Below, in pieces: positions 43,480 to 53,152 of a stretch of 64,000 nucleotides of DNA. Origin of the DNA: Dictyobacter formicarum (GTDB taxonomy: Bacteria > Chloroflexota > Ktedonobacteria > Ktedonobacterales > Ktedonobacteraceae); NCBI RefSeq assembly GCF_016587435.1, contig NZ_BNJJ01000011.1:1-64000 (forward strand). Reading direction: 5' to 3'. The notes under the pieces are model-generated. The model saw only the letters and a list, made by a program, of their open reading frames with translations, searched no databases and was not told the origin of the DNA. The stretch's first letter is position 1. Every line of letters begins with the position of its first letter. The position numbers were made by a program, and so were the translations under genes.

Positions 43480-44895
43480 ATGGACTATGATATAACCATT
43501 ATTGGAGGAGGCTCGGCAGGCCTGACTGCTGCGCAGATAGCTCATTCGCTGGGAGCAAAGGTGCTTTTAATCGAAAAAGAACGCCTGGGAGGTGATTGCC
43601 TTTATCATGGTTGTGTCCCCAGCAAAAGCCTGATCCATGTCGCTGACGTGGTAACACAGACGCGCCAGGCCGCGCAATTCGGCCTGCAAGGTGGACAGGG
43701 ACAGATCGATATGGGAAAGGTCGGCCAGTATATCCAGGAGGTTATTGCGCGTGTTGCCGCCAATGAGCAGACATATACTGAAGGGGTCGATGTGGCTTTT
43801 GACAAGGTGGTCTTTCAGTCATCCACCACTCTTCGACTCAATGATATAGACATCACTAGCCGCCATACATTGCTCGCTACTGGTTCGCGGCCGGCGATAC
43901 CTGCTCTAGCCGGCCTGGAAACCATCGATTTCTTGACCAACGAAACAGTTTTTGATCTGACCCATCTCCCCTCTTCTCTGATCGTGCTGGGTGGTGGACC
44001 TGTCGGTGTTGAATTGGCTCAGGCTCTGGCACGCCTGGGAACACAGGTGACCATTGTACAACGAGCTCGACAATTGTTGCCACGCGAAGAGCCGGAGGTT
44101 GCCGAGGCACTTACCAGTTTGCTACGAGCTGGTGGCATCACTATATATACACAGGCACAACCCCTGCAAATCAGTCAGCAAGACAACAAAAAAATGCTCA
44201 GCGTCCAACAAGGGGATAAAGTTCTGCACCTGGAGGCCGAGGAGTTGCTGGTTGCCACTGGTCGCCAACCTAATGTTGCAGGTTTGAATTTAGAAGCGGC
44301 TGGCGTTCTTTATACCGAACGAGGCATTTTGGTCAATGATTACCTACAAACAAGTATGTCTAATATTTTTGCGCTAGGTGATGTAATTGGAGGTTATGAT
44401 TTTACCCATATCGCTGCCTATCAGGCGGGAGTCGCTGTGCGCAATGCGCTCTTACCAATCGGCAAACAAAAAGTCGACTATCGTGTCCTCCCATGGTGTA
44501 CATTTACCAGGCCCGAAGTAGCTCATATTGGCCTGACACAGGCAGAGGCAGAGCGACACTACAAACATGTACGCGTGGTTACATTTCCCTGGCGTGAGAT
44601 TGACCGAGCTCAGACAGAAAATGAACAGGCGGGCTTTATTAAATTAATCCTCAAGGGTCGCAAAGAGGAAATTGTCGGGGCACACCTGATTGGCGCACAG
44701 GCAGGCGAATTACTGGGAGAACTGGCGTTGGCCATGAAACATCACCTCTCCATCGGCCATATCTACAATACGATTCATCCTTACCCTACTTATAGCACGG
44801 GACTCCAACAGGCCACCTTTCAGGCGTACTTGCTTGGCGGCACTGCCATCACCAACCGCAAGCTGATTCAAACTGTTCTGCGCATGAAAAAATAG
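43480..44895 (+). CDS. MerA/dihydrolipoamide-dehydrogenase-like FAD oxidoreductase
   Basis: 471 residues. FAD motif IIGGGSAGLTAA, redox disulfide GGDCLYHGCVPSKS (Cys40, Cys45), second Rossmann LGGGPVGVELAQAL and the FAD motif IFALGDV. In lipoamide dehydrogenase the C terminus reads HAHPTLSE with catalytic His and Glu; here it is IHPYPTYSTG, so both are replaced (Tyr, Thr). This pattern is seen in MerA-like oxidoreductases of unknown substrate. Not placed with 2-oxoacid dehydrogenase genes, so E3 function is unlikely. I use the ATG at 43480 (AGAGGAG about 14 nt upstream). Confidence 0.82.
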   Translation: MDYDITIIGGGSAGLTAAQIAHSLGAKVLLIEKERLGGDCLYHGCVPSKSLIHVADVVTQTRQAAQFGLQGGQGQIDMGKVGQYIQEVIARVAANEQTYTEGVDVAFDKVVFQSSTTLRLNDIDITSRHTLLATGSRPAIPALAGLETIDFLTNETVFDLTHLPSSLIVLGGGPVGVELAQALARLGTQVTIVQRARQLLPREEPEVAEALTSLLRAGGITIYTQAQPLQISQQDNKKMLSVQQGDKVLHLEAEELLVATGRQPNVAGLNLEAAGVLYTERGILVNDYLQTSMSNIFALGDVIGGYDFTHIAAYQAGVAVRNALLPIGKQKVDYRVLPWCTFTRPEVAHIGLTQAEAERHYKHVRVVTFPWREIDRAQTENEQAGFIKLILKGRKEEIVGAHLIGAQAGELLGELALAMKHHLSIGHIYNTIHPYPTYSTGLQQATFQAYLLGGTAITNRKLIQTVLRMKK

Positions 44896-44944
44896 CCGCG
44901 ACAAAAACAGGTACCTCCAAATAAGGAGGTACCTTCAATAGGAA

Positions 44945-45994
44945 TCAGACTACGTCGGGAGGAGCGGGAGACGCAATTTTTTTGCGCTGAGGGACACTCT
45001 CGCGTACATATTTTAGGAAACGCACGGGTGGGCTGGCCATAATCGCTGCCAGTAGAGCACAGAGGAGAATCGGCAACAGGAGGGCCAGCGTTACCATTCC
45101 GGCCAGCGCGACATGCAAGAGCGCCAGACAGGTGAATTGGAGGATAACCAGCAACACCAGTAAACCGGCAGACGTTGAGAGCGAGACCGCCTTCCAACGT
45201 GCACGAAAACGATCATCCAACAGCTTCTGGCGTAGCCGTGCCTGCTGGGACGCGCTCTGTTGTAACAAAGCAAGCTGGCACCTTTCCTCGTTGAGACACT
45301 GACGCTCCTCAGCCAGAGCTTCCGTCATGCGCTCCATCTCACGCTTTATATGTACCGCCTCGGCCAGATAGCGGTCCCCGTCGCTGCGCGCCCGTAGTCC
45401 TACTGTCTGGGCAAAGCGCACCAGGGATTCTGGTGTCTTTGTTTGAGCATTCAAACCATCTAACGTCTGCGCAAGCGCATCCAGGCGCTGCTGGATCTCC
45501 TCATCTACGGACTGCTCAAAGCGCTGTACAAAATCTTGATGAACCACTTTCAACGCGGCATATTCATCGTGCAGGCGATTGCGCTCATCCATCAACTCCA
45601 GGAGATGCGTCTGATAGTGAGCAATATCCTGCTGATGTCCACTATGGATAACGGCTATCTCGGCATCAAAACGACTCTGTAATTGCGCCTTCTCATCACT
45701 TAGTTGCTTTAAGCCTTCCTGCAATTCTTCCAGGGAAGCCCGCAGACGCCGATTCTCTTCACGTAGTTGCACCACCTGCCGCCAGGCTAGTTTAGCTCCA
45801 GGTGCTTCCGCTCCAAGAGTAGGAAGAGTATCCGTGTTTTTATCGGACTGCTTCTGCTGTAAAATCTGTTGGCGACGTTCATTCAAAGCACTACGGTGGT
45901 CGAATGTACGCGGAAGCTTCTCGAGTGCTTCAGTCGTCTGTGGAAGCTGCTCGAGCGCTTCGGTCGTCTGTGAAACCTCTTCCGCTGAAAACAT
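44945..45994 (-). CDS. Coiled-coil membrane protein
   Basis: 349 residues from the ATG at 45994 (AAGGAG upstream); earlier in-frame codons lack an SD. A short N-terminal duplication TTEALEQLPQ/TTEALEKLPR opens the protein; residues about 75-275 are long heptad-like coiled coil (Leu/Glu/Arg/Gln-rich). Two adjacent membrane helices follow near 285-330, then a basic tail. No family recognised. Likely a self-associating membrane-tethered coil. Confidence 0.7.
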   Translation of the reverse strand: MFSAEEVSQTTEALEQLPQTTEALEKLPRTFDHRSALNERRQQILQQKQSDKNTDTLPTLGAEAPGAKLAWRQVVQLREENRRLRASLEELQEGLKQLSDEKAQLQSRFDAEIAVIHSGHQQDIAHYQTHLLELMDERNRLHDEYAALKVVHQDFVQRFEQSVDEEIQQRLDALAQTLDGLNAQTKTPESLVRFAQTVGLRARSDGDRYLAEAVHIKREMERMTEALAEERQCLNEERCQLALLQQSASQQARLRQKLLDDRFRARWKAVSLSTSAGLLVLLVILQFTCLALLHVALAGMVTLALLLPILLCALLAAIMASPPVRFLKYVRESVPQRKKIASPAPPDVV

Positions 45995-46309
45995 TTTTAC
46001 ATTTGCTCCTTTATGTACAGCAAAAACATACATAGATGATAGTGCGTAGAATGCAACTACATTATTGAGCGCTCCTTGTAATAGATTATGCACGTAAGTT
46101 CGCAAATATTCAAGGGTATAAATTATAAGATGCATCACAAAATGGCTTTTGGCCTATGTCAAGAGATAGAATTTTTCTTGTCTCAAATCAGCTAATACTA
46201 GTGATAAAATTATAGTGACATATGAATCTCGGCCATAGACAATAATCTATGGCCGAGATTCATATGAATAACATGTTTAAAATTACATTTAGTGCTCTGC
46301 TATTAGTGT
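45995..46309. other. Intergenic region between the coiled-coil and hydrolase genes
   Basis: About 315 bp. Holds promoter/SD of the coiled-coil gene and the long palindrome 46219-46266. Nothing else recognised. Confidence 0.35.
46219..46266. terminator. 20-bp perfect palindromic hairpin
   Basis: 46219-46238 pairs perfectly with 46247-46266, 8-nt loop. It lies downstream of the minus-strand hydrolase gene, so a terminator for it is likely. Confidence 0.7.
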
Positions 46310-47365
46310 CTAGAGTCGACGATGGCGCTCAGGTAAAGCATCAGCGAGATGTTTGGCCAGAAAGGTCTGAATTACAAGGTCATATTGTAAAGGGTTCCAA
46401 CCATAGGCGCCGCAATGAACATGGGCATCGACAAAGTAAGTCTCGAGAGGAGCCCCACAGGCGGCGGCTTCGGCCATGATTTGATGGGCGTGCTCTATTG
46501 GTATCAGATTGTCTCCAGATGAATGAATTAAGAGTATGGGTATAGGATGATACTTTAAAATCTTTTTGGAGCGTTGCTTCCAGCGTTTGAAGCTGGTGTC
46601 GGGTCGGGCAACAACAGTAAAACCATAGCGGAGCCGAAACACGATGCGGCTCATACCAACAATGCTCCAGGCGAGTAGCGTTACAAGGAGTTGTGGTAGG
46701 GGTAGCTGGGGATAGCGCTTTAGCCATTCATCTACCAGCCGAAAAGCGACCAGGCGGCGCAGAATATCGTCTGAGCGGGCGTAGGGGCTATCCGCGATGA
46801 TAGCAACAACATCATGATGCGGTGGGGTCAACAGGGCGACCGCCGCTCCCATTGAAAAACCATGAATGATAATCTTACCCGGGAGTGTCTCTGGCTGATG
46901 ACTGGCCACAAAAATTGCTGCCTCCATATCGCGTACTTCGGCATTCCCGGCTGTGGTCATCACACTTTCGCTATCCCCATGCCCACGAAAATCGAAGAAG
47001 AGTACATTGTAACCACGCGAATATTCCAGTTGCGCCACCGGGCGCAGGTGGGAGCGAGAAATGCGATAACCGTGACACAGAATAACCGTTGGCGCTGGCA
47101 CCGGTTGAGCCCAGAAATCCCCACAGAGGAGTGTTCCATCAGATGCTTTAAAAAGGAGTGAACGCTGCGCCAGTTGCGGAGGTTCTTCAAGCAAAGCGGT
47201 AGGCATACCCCAATCCATAGCAGAATCCGGCAAGGGAATATGCGGACGAGAAAATTCTTGAACAAAAAAATGCGCTACAAGTGCCAACCCACTGGTGACA
47301 GTAAGCCCCAGAATGCTTGCAGTACTGGTTGCAAGTCCTCGAGCCCATCGATGTTGCCCAGCCAT
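46310..47365 (-). CDS. Alpha/beta hydrolase with N-terminal membrane anchor
   Basis: 351 residues from the ATG at 47365 (AAAGGAG 8 nt upstream). A hydrophobic helix at about 15-36 is followed by a hydrolase domain: oxyanion/HG motif LCHGYRISR, FDFRGHGDS, nucleophile elbow GFSMG at 169-173 (Ser171), Asp in HSSGDNLIP and His in DAHVHCGAY. Likely an esterase or lipase/peptidase on the outer or inner face of the membrane. No neighbours share its job obviously. Confidence 0.82.
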   Translation of the reverse strand: MAGQHRWARGLATSTASILGLTVTSGLALVAHFFVQEFSRPHIPLPDSAMDWGMPTALLEEPPQLAQRSLLFKASDGTLLCGDFWAQPVPAPTVILCHGYRISRSHLRPVAQLEYSRGYNVLFFDFRGHGDSESVMTTAGNAEVRDMEAAIFVASHQPETLPGKIIIHGFSMGAAVALLTPPHHDVVAIIADSPYARSDDILRRLVAFRLVDEWLKRYPQLPLPQLLVTLLAWSIVGMSRIVFRLRYGFTVVARPDTSFKRWKQRSKKILKYHPIPILLIHSSGDNLIPIEHAHQIMAEAAACGAPLETYFVDAHVHCGAYGWNPLQYDLVIQTFLAKHLADALPERHRRL

Positions 47366-47557
47366 AGACAAACTCCTTTACTTCCAAACTGGATCACCGA
47401 TTAACATACACATGTCAACCGAACACAAGGAGGTGAAGAGAAGAAGTGGAGGATCTCCAGTTCTTCACCGCACGAAATAGCAGGGCGAGATACTACATTC
47501 GCTATCCTCAAAAACATGCTCTGATAGAAGTTATCTCTCAGGATAAAGCCAATATCA

Positions 47558-49075
47558 TTACTTCCCCCTTGACGCCGATGTCAACGACTGCATCTTCTGA
47601 TTAGAAGTAGTACCTCCAATCATATCTACTACTATTTTACCTGAACTAATGACTCCAGGTAAACCCGCGCCGGGATGAGTTCCGGCTCCGGTGAAATAAA
47701 GATTGGCAATATCCTCGCTGATGTTGTGAGGTCGGAACCAGGCCGACTGCGTCAGGATGGGTTCGATGGAGAAGGCGCTGCCGAGATAGCTATTGAGTTC
47801 ATCGCGGAAGTGGAGGGGATCGATGTAGTGCTCGGTAACAATATGTTTGGAAAGTTCGGGCATATAATGCTCTTCCAGATACCGAACAATCGAGTCGCGA
47901 TAAGGTCTGGCAGTCGTGATCCAGTCAGTATCGCTTCCCAGATGGGGCACAGGTGATAATACATACCAGGCATCATGACCCGCAGGCGCCAGAGATGAAT
48001 CGGTGGCTGTTGGGCGATGCAAGTAGAGCAAGAAGTCTTTGGCCAGTACCTTACGTTTAAAGATGTCGTCCAGCAATCCTTTATAGCGTGGCCCCATCAG
48101 AATCTCATGATGGGCCATATTTTCATATTTACGATCTGTGCCAAAGTAGAGAACAAAGAGCGACATTGAATATTGCATATTTTTGAGCTTGCGATCGCTG
48201 TTCTTCTGGCGAAAACGCTCGGGGATCAACTGCATATAGGTAAAGGCCACATCTGCATTGCTGACAACGATATGGGCCGGGAAAAACTCGCCATCGCGGG
48301 TACGGACACCTTCGGCCCGCTTATGCTGCTCGTTAATGACGATCTCGCTTACTTCTCGGCTCAGATGAATTTGACCGCCTAGATCCTCAAACAGCTTAAC
48401 CAGGGCGCGCACCAGGGCTCCGGTGCCTCCCATGGCAAACCAGACACCAAACCGCTGCTCAAGCGTATGAATCAAAGCATAGATGGACGTGCTCTGGAAA
48501 GGATTGCCGCCAATTAGCAATGGATGGAAGCTAAAAACCTGGCGCAGGCGCTCATCCTTGATATACTGGTTAACAAAAGAGGCGACCGATTTTTGGGATT
48601 GTAAACGCACCAGGTCGGGTAAGACTTTAGCCATTGAGCTAAAGGTGGTGAAAGGCTGGTCGATCAACTCAAAACCAGCTTTGAAGATCTTCTCGCCCGC
48701 CCGCGCAAAGCGTAAATACCCCTCTTCATCTGCAGCATTAAAGTCACGAATCTGCCGCAGCAGCTGTTCGCGATCGGCATTGTAGCGAAAAATTGAGCCA
48801 TCTTCAAAGCGAATATTATAAAAAGGATCTATAGGTATAATTTTTACATAGTCTTCGATTTTTTTGCCACAAAGTTCAAAGAGATCATGAATGAGCCAGG
48901 GGGCAGTAATAATAGTCGGGCCTCCATCAAAAGTAAAACCATCCTGCTCATAGACGTATGCTCTCCCACCAGGTTTATCGCGCTTCTCAAGCACGGTTAC
49001 CTGATGGCCCTGAGCCTGCAGCCGAATCGCTGCGGTTAAACCACCAAAACCACTACCAATTACAATAATATTCAT
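47558..49075 (-). CDS. crtI: CrtI-family phytoene/carotenoid desaturase
   Basis: 505 residues. N-terminal FAD motif GSGFGGLTAAIRLQAQGHQVTVLEKRDKPGGR, the GGPTII stretch and C-terminal LYFTGAGTHPGAGLPGVISSGK are the CrtI/CrtN-type marks. These enzymes add double bonds to phytoene or a C30 relative in carotenoid synthesis. No crtB or other carotenoid gene is next to it in the window, so its exact substrate and product are not certain. GAGGAG precedes the ATG. Confidence 0.88.
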   Translation of the reverse strand: MNIIVIGSGFGGLTAAIRLQAQGHQVTVLEKRDKPGGRAYVYEQDGFTFDGGPTIITAPWLIHDLFELCGKKIEDYVKIIPIDPFYNIRFEDGSIFRYNADREQLLRQIRDFNAADEEGYLRFARAGEKIFKAGFELIDQPFTTFSSMAKVLPDLVRLQSQKSVASFVNQYIKDERLRQVFSFHPLLIGGNPFQSTSIYALIHTLEQRFGVWFAMGGTGALVRALVKLFEDLGGQIHLSREVSEIVINEQHKRAEGVRTRDGEFFPAHIVVSNADVAFTYMQLIPERFRQKNSDRKLKNMQYSMSLFVLYFGTDRKYENMAHHEILMGPRYKGLLDDIFKRKVLAKDFLLYLHRPTATDSSLAPAGHDAWYVLSPVPHLGSDTDWITTARPYRDSIVRYLEEHYMPELSKHIVTEHYIDPLHFRDELNSYLGSAFSIEPILTQSAWFRPHNISEDIANLYFTGAGTHPGAGLPGVISSGKIVVDMIGGTTSNQKMQSLTSASRGK

Positions 49076-49467
49076 AGTTGCTCCTCATCATAAATGATGG
49101 TGATATGTATCTGTTCAGATAACTTGCTTCGTGCAGGAGTAAGAAGCCACTGAAGTCATAGACAGGAATGAGACTGACCCCCTCTCTTCCGACGCTCGCT
49201 ATGCATGGTTATCTGTAGCTGGTAACGAGTGAATGCGCTGGCCATACGCAAGGGTCCTATTCTATCGACCAGAGCATTATAGTGATGTCAGAGGCTAGCG
49301 AAGAGGGTAAGGCTCAACATATAGTAAACACAAGAATAGTATACGAGAGTGCCCGGCATGAACAAAAAAACCGTACTTGTCTCAGTATGGTACAATGTTA
49401 GCACTTAGACTGATATTGTAAAAGGTACACTAAGTAACAGCGCGCGAACGGAAGAAAGGGAGTAGTT
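49076..49467. other. Divergent intergenic region crtI / pncB
   Basis: About 390 bp holding promoters in both directions; TACAAT at 49391-49396 could be a -10 for pncB without a clear -35. No gene or strong repeat seen. Confidence 0.35.
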
Positions 49468-50883
49468 ATGAATCGTCGTGCCCCTAGTATACATCCGGGA
49501 TTGATGACAGATATGTACCATCCAGACTCAGCATATGTCTCCTGGCGGACTGGTCAGAATGGATTGACCACCTTTGATCTTTATACGCGCAAGGCTCCTT
49601 TCGGGGGTGCCTATCTGCTTGTGGCCGGACTGGAGGCTGCGATAGAGTTTGCTCAATCGTTCCGTTATACAGATGATGAATTGAAGTTTCTGGCCCATAT
49701 TCGAGATTACGATGCAGCATTCCTCGATGAACTGGCGAAACTCCGCTTTACCGGAGAGATCCTGGCCATGCCTGAAGGTAGCATTGCATTTCCTCACGAA
49801 CCTATTTTACGGGTAACCGCACCATTTCGTGAAGCCATACTGCTAGAAGCTGGTCTATTACAGGCTATCGGGCTTTCCACCTTGATTGCCACTAAAGCTT
49901 CTCGTATCGTCTATGCAGCCGAACAAGGGCACGTTCGACGTGTATCTGAATTTTCGTTTCGCCGCGCGCAAGAACCAATGACAGTGGCACGTGCCTCGTA
50001 TATTGGAGGATGCTCCAGCACCTCGCTGTTAAATGCAGCCTTTGAATATCGTCTACCGGCTACGGGCACGGTTCCTCATGCTCTGATCGAGATGTATCCT
50101 ACTGAGAAAGAAGCCTTTGAAGCTATAGCTGAAGCCTATAATCGATATACATTGCTTCTGGATACCTATGATGTACAGCGCGCCATCCATACCGCTATCG
50201 AGGTGGGATTGCATTATCAAGAAACGATGGGGCACACACTGGCAGCGGTGCGCCTGGATAGCGGAGATCTGGTGGCGGATACTATCTATGTGCGAGAGCA
50301 ATTAGATAAGGCCGGCCTGCATAGCGTGCGCATTCTGGCCAGCGGGGATCTAGATGAATGGAAAATTCAAGCACTGATTCAGGGTGGAGCGGCCATCGAT
50401 TCATTTGGAGTAGGTACGGCGCTGGGAAGTGGCGCGGGATCCATTGAACAGAAAGTAGAGGGCGGCTCGCTAGGCACGGTATATAAAGAAGCCTGGTATG
50501 TAGATGATAGAGGCAATGAATATCCCAAAATCAAAATCGCCGGAGATAAGAGTACCTGGCCGGGTAAGAAGGAGATCTATCGCCATCCAGCAGGGAAAGA
50601 AGATGTCATTCAGCTAGCCCATGAACCGCGACCGGATAATTATCACCGACTACTCAAACCCGTTGTCCGCAATGGAGAAGTTGTACCAGGCAGCCTGCCG
50701 CCACTCACTGAAATCCGTGAGCTGGCCCAGCACAATCTCGGTCAGTTGCCAGAGTGCTACCGGCAGCTCACAGTTACAGAACCATATCCCGTGCGCTTCA
50801 GTGAAGGCATCCAGGCGTTGCGCAAACAGGCGTTTGATCTGGTTGGGGGAAACGAGCACAACGCTTCTGACATTTCAGGATAA
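49468..50883 (+). CDS. pncB: Nicotinate phosphoribosyltransferase
   Basis: 471 residues. Opening stretch LMTDMYHPDSAYVSW with FDLYTRKAPFGGAYLLVAGL is typical; the PRPP-binding core shows VRRVSEFSFRRAQEP, VRLDSGDL and FGVGTALGSGAG. It joins nicotinate and PRPP to form nicotinate mononucleotide in NAD salvage. AAAGGGAG precedes the ATG by 6 nt. Confidence 0.92.
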   Translation: MNRRAPSIHPGLMTDMYHPDSAYVSWRTGQNGLTTFDLYTRKAPFGGAYLLVAGLEAAIEFAQSFRYTDDELKFLAHIRDYDAAFLDELAKLRFTGEILAMPEGSIAFPHEPILRVTAPFREAILLEAGLLQAIGLSTLIATKASRIVYAAEQGHVRRVSEFSFRRAQEPMTVARASYIGGCSSTSLLNAAFEYRLPATGTVPHALIEMYPTEKEAFEAIAEAYNRYTLLLDTYDVQRAIHTAIEVGLHYQETMGHTLAAVRLDSGDLVADTIYVREQLDKAGLHSVRILASGDLDEWKIQALIQGGAAIDSFGVGTALGSGAGSIEQKVEGGSLGTVYKEAWYVDDRGNEYPKIKIAGDKSTWPGKKEIYRHPAGKEDVIQLAHEPRPDNYHRLLKPVVRNGEVVPGSLPPLTEIRELAQHNLGQLPECYRQLTVTEPYPVRFSEGIQALRKQAFDLVGGNEHNASDISG

Positions 50884-50897
50884 TCGCTCCTTCCCTC

Positions 50898-50960
50898 TTT
50901 ATTTGAGAGAGTGCACAAGAAGTGCCCTGGGCGCACTTCTTGTGCACTCTCTCAAATAAA
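50898..50960. terminator. 28-bp perfect-stem terminator after pncB
   Basis: 50898-50925 pairs perfectly with 50933-50960, 7-nt loop, beginning 15 bp after the stop. The longest of the hairpins in this window; the outer arm is TTTATTT/AAATAAA. Confidence 0.9.
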
Positions 50961-51063
50961 AATCCCTCCTTTCACTAGGATCTCTGGCAACTGATGTGCC
51001 TGATAGTGAGCCTGGTTCGTTACAAAAATAGACTCAAAAAAATATAAAGGTAAGGCTATTCTT

Positions 51064-51915
51064 GTGACAGATACGAATATGCAGTATTCAACACATTCAG
51101 ATATTATTTCCCAGCAGCAAGAAAATGCATCCAGCACACAGGTCGTCATCTGGACGCCGCCATTTATTGTCTTCTTCGCCTCCTTGCTCGGTTTTGGATT
51201 GGGTATTGCTAGCCTGATAACATTCATCTGGCTCAATAGCGGCCTCTACTCTATCGAGCGTGTCGCCATGATCTATAGTGTGGTACTCATAGTTGCCTGG
51301 CTGATAGTACTCCTCACCGCTCACTCCTGGTGGGTGCGTGGTGGCGCCTTGTTTGGACTCATCTGGGCAGCCTGCACCTTTGGAGAATTCTGGCTGAGCA
51401 AACATGGCGTAGGCTCACAGGACCCATTAACGATCCAAATGCGAGCCGCTACCAATAGCGCCTTGCTCGCCTGTGCGCTCTGCATCTCAGTAGCTCGCAT
51501 CCGCCTGAAACTATGGGATGCCGCCTTACTCTGGCTATTGTTGTTGGCCCTCTGTGCCTACCTTGGCTATAGCTATCTCAAAGTGCCCGCAGGAAGCAAC
51601 TCACTCTTATTTATCGAGGGAAGAATTGTATCCTGGGCACTCTATCTTAGCGTTGCGGTCTGGTGGCTACGCCCTTCTTGCTGGCGTGACCAGCCAGGGC
51701 TTACCTTTCTGCTAGGTCTGGCTGCGATCCTGCTTTTCTTCCTCAATAGATCCAGCACCTTAAACACAGAACAGAATGTTTTTTTCTTGCAAGTATTCTT
51801 TCTCTGCCTCTTACTCGGAGCTGTCAGGGTTTTCCAGGGAGAGTGGCGTATACATCGTCAGAGATCTAGTAGCCAACCCCTCGCAGTCAAGAATAAGAGG
51901 CAACACAGCCTCTGA
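51064..51915 (+). CDS. Polytopic membrane protein of unknown function
   Basis: 283 residues from a GTG (AAGGTAAGG 8 nt upstream). A hydrophilic N terminus is followed by about eight hydrophobic helices and a short basic C terminus (KNKRQHSL). No motif recognised. It converges on the CPBP protease gene, which is only 25 bp away. Confidence 0.68.
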   Translation: MTDTNMQYSTHSDIISQQQENASSTQVVIWTPPFIVFFASLLGFGLGIASLITFIWLNSGLYSIERVAMIYSVVLIVAWLIVLLTAHSWWVRGGALFGLIWAACTFGEFWLSKHGVGSQDPLTIQMRAATNSALLACALCISVARIRLKLWDAALLWLLLLALCAYLGYSYLKVPAGSNSLLFIEGRIVSWALYLSVAVWWLRPSCWRDQPGLTFLLGLAAILLFFLNRSSTLNTEQNVFFLQVFFLCLLLGAVRVFQGEWRIHRQRSSSQPLAVKNKRQHSL

Positions 51916-51940
51916 TGGGACTCCAATGATGAGTATAAAA

Positions 51941-52711
51941 TCAGATATGGATGCCATGTACAGTCAGAATAATCAGAAGTGCGCTCAGGGCATTGTTTAA
52001 AAAGTGCAAAAAGAATCCTGGCCAGTAGGAACCAATCAGTAAACGTAAGCCAGCCAGGGCGATACCAATGCAGAAAAGGACCGGTAGCGAGGCAGGATCG
52101 CCATGGGCAACCCCAAAGATCAAAGCGCTCAAGATCACCGCCACCGCCGGTTGCATGCCGTTCTTGAGTCCCATGAATGAGAAGCTACGAAAAAAAATCT
52201 CCTCACAAAAAGGCGCCACAAAGACCGCCGTGAACAATGAGGCATAGGTCGTGATGGGCGCGGTCTTCGCACGCTGCAATACAAACTGGTCGTTCGTTTG
52301 TAGGGGCAAATGGAACGTTGTAATCAGATATGTATAGATTTGATTAAGTAAAATGATCAGGACCAACGAGCCAAGTACGAGCAACACTGTTAGCCCCACG
52401 TTAAAATGGCGAAAACCCAACAACTGCCAGACTGAACGCTGATTAGAGATGGCTGTCTGGCTATAACGCCGAGCATAAAAAAATGGCGCGATCAAAAAGG
52501 CGCTGTAGATCACCAGCGAAAAAATGAGCGAGACAATGGCGTTGGCGGCATCCACCTGCGGATTGAGAGGCTTAGCAGCCTGGCTTGTAGTGCTGGTGCT
52601 GAGAAGAGAGCTTACGACTGTAAATGAAATCCAGGGGATCAATGTAAAAAAAATGCCTTTAAAGGTCTGGTTGGTAGTCCAGGGGACACTGTCAAACTTC
52701 TGTTTAAGCAA
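51941..52711 (-). CDS. CPBP-family intramembrane metalloprotease
   Basis: 256 residues from a TTG with GGAG 9 nt upstream. Family motifs: PFCEEIFFR (Glu170, Glu171, Arg175), FGVAHG (His203) and FFLHFLNN (His236, Asn240), spread over about seven helices. CAAX-protease/bacteriocin-processing (ABI) proteins cut inside the membrane; the substrate here is unknown. No bacteriocin gene is nearby. Confidence 0.88.
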   Translation of the reverse strand: MLKQKFDSVPWTTNQTFKGIFFTLIPWISFTVVSSLLSTSTTSQAAKPLNPQVDAANAIVSLIFSLVIYSAFLIAPFFYARRYSQTAISNQRSVWQLLGFRHFNVGLTVLLVLGSLVLIILLNQIYTYLITTFHLPLQTNDQFVLQRAKTAPITTYASLFTAVFVAPFCEEIFFRSFSFMGLKNGMQPAVAVILSALIFGVAHGDPASLPVLFCIGIALAGLRLLIGSYWPGFFLHFLNNALSALLIILTVHGIHI

Positions 52712-52867
52712 GAGCTTACTCCGATTTTTTCATAATCAATTATACCATTACCCCCCTCAATCTGTCTGTAGTCATACCCCTATTACTACAGAAAAGATAT
52801 GGTATACTAGGTGCAAACCATCGTTTTCACATATAGCACGTCACATATAGTTAGGAAGGATACCTGG

Positions 52868-53152
52868 TTGGCAGGGACAATCGAAACAAATCCAGCAGAA
52901 AATTCCAACTGGCGTAAGCACAAAAACGCTTGCCCGTTTTATCGGGAACGCTGGTTTCCATGCAATGATGTGTCAGGAGAACCAATGTATCAGGTGTTCT
53001 GCCTCAAAGGCACTCCACCTGAGACTCTTGAGGAACAGGAAAAATGTTTCCGTAGCAAGTCTTGTTGCTGGCGTCTCAGCAAAAAAAGAAAACAGGCACA
53101 GCACACTGCAGCCGAGGAACCAGTTACAGCGGCCGGGGCGGCTTCACATTAA
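52868..53152 (+). CDS. Small Cys-rich protein
   Basis: 94 residues from a TTG placed 7 nt after AGGAAGGA (52853-52860). Upstream TATACT (52803-52808) is a probable -10, which makes the earlier in-frame GTG at 52811 unlikely. Six Cys (22, 32, 45, 60, 66, 67) lie in ACPFYRERWFPCND, YQVFCLKGTPP and EEQEKCFRSKSCCWR; this spacing could bind zinc or an iron-sulfur cluster. Basic and small, no membrane helix. Family not recognised. Confidence 0.62.
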   Translation: MAGTIETNPAENSNWRKHKNACPFYRERWFPCNDVSGEPMYQVFCLKGTPPETLEEQEKCFRSKSCCWRLSKKRKQAQHTAAEEPVTAAGAASH

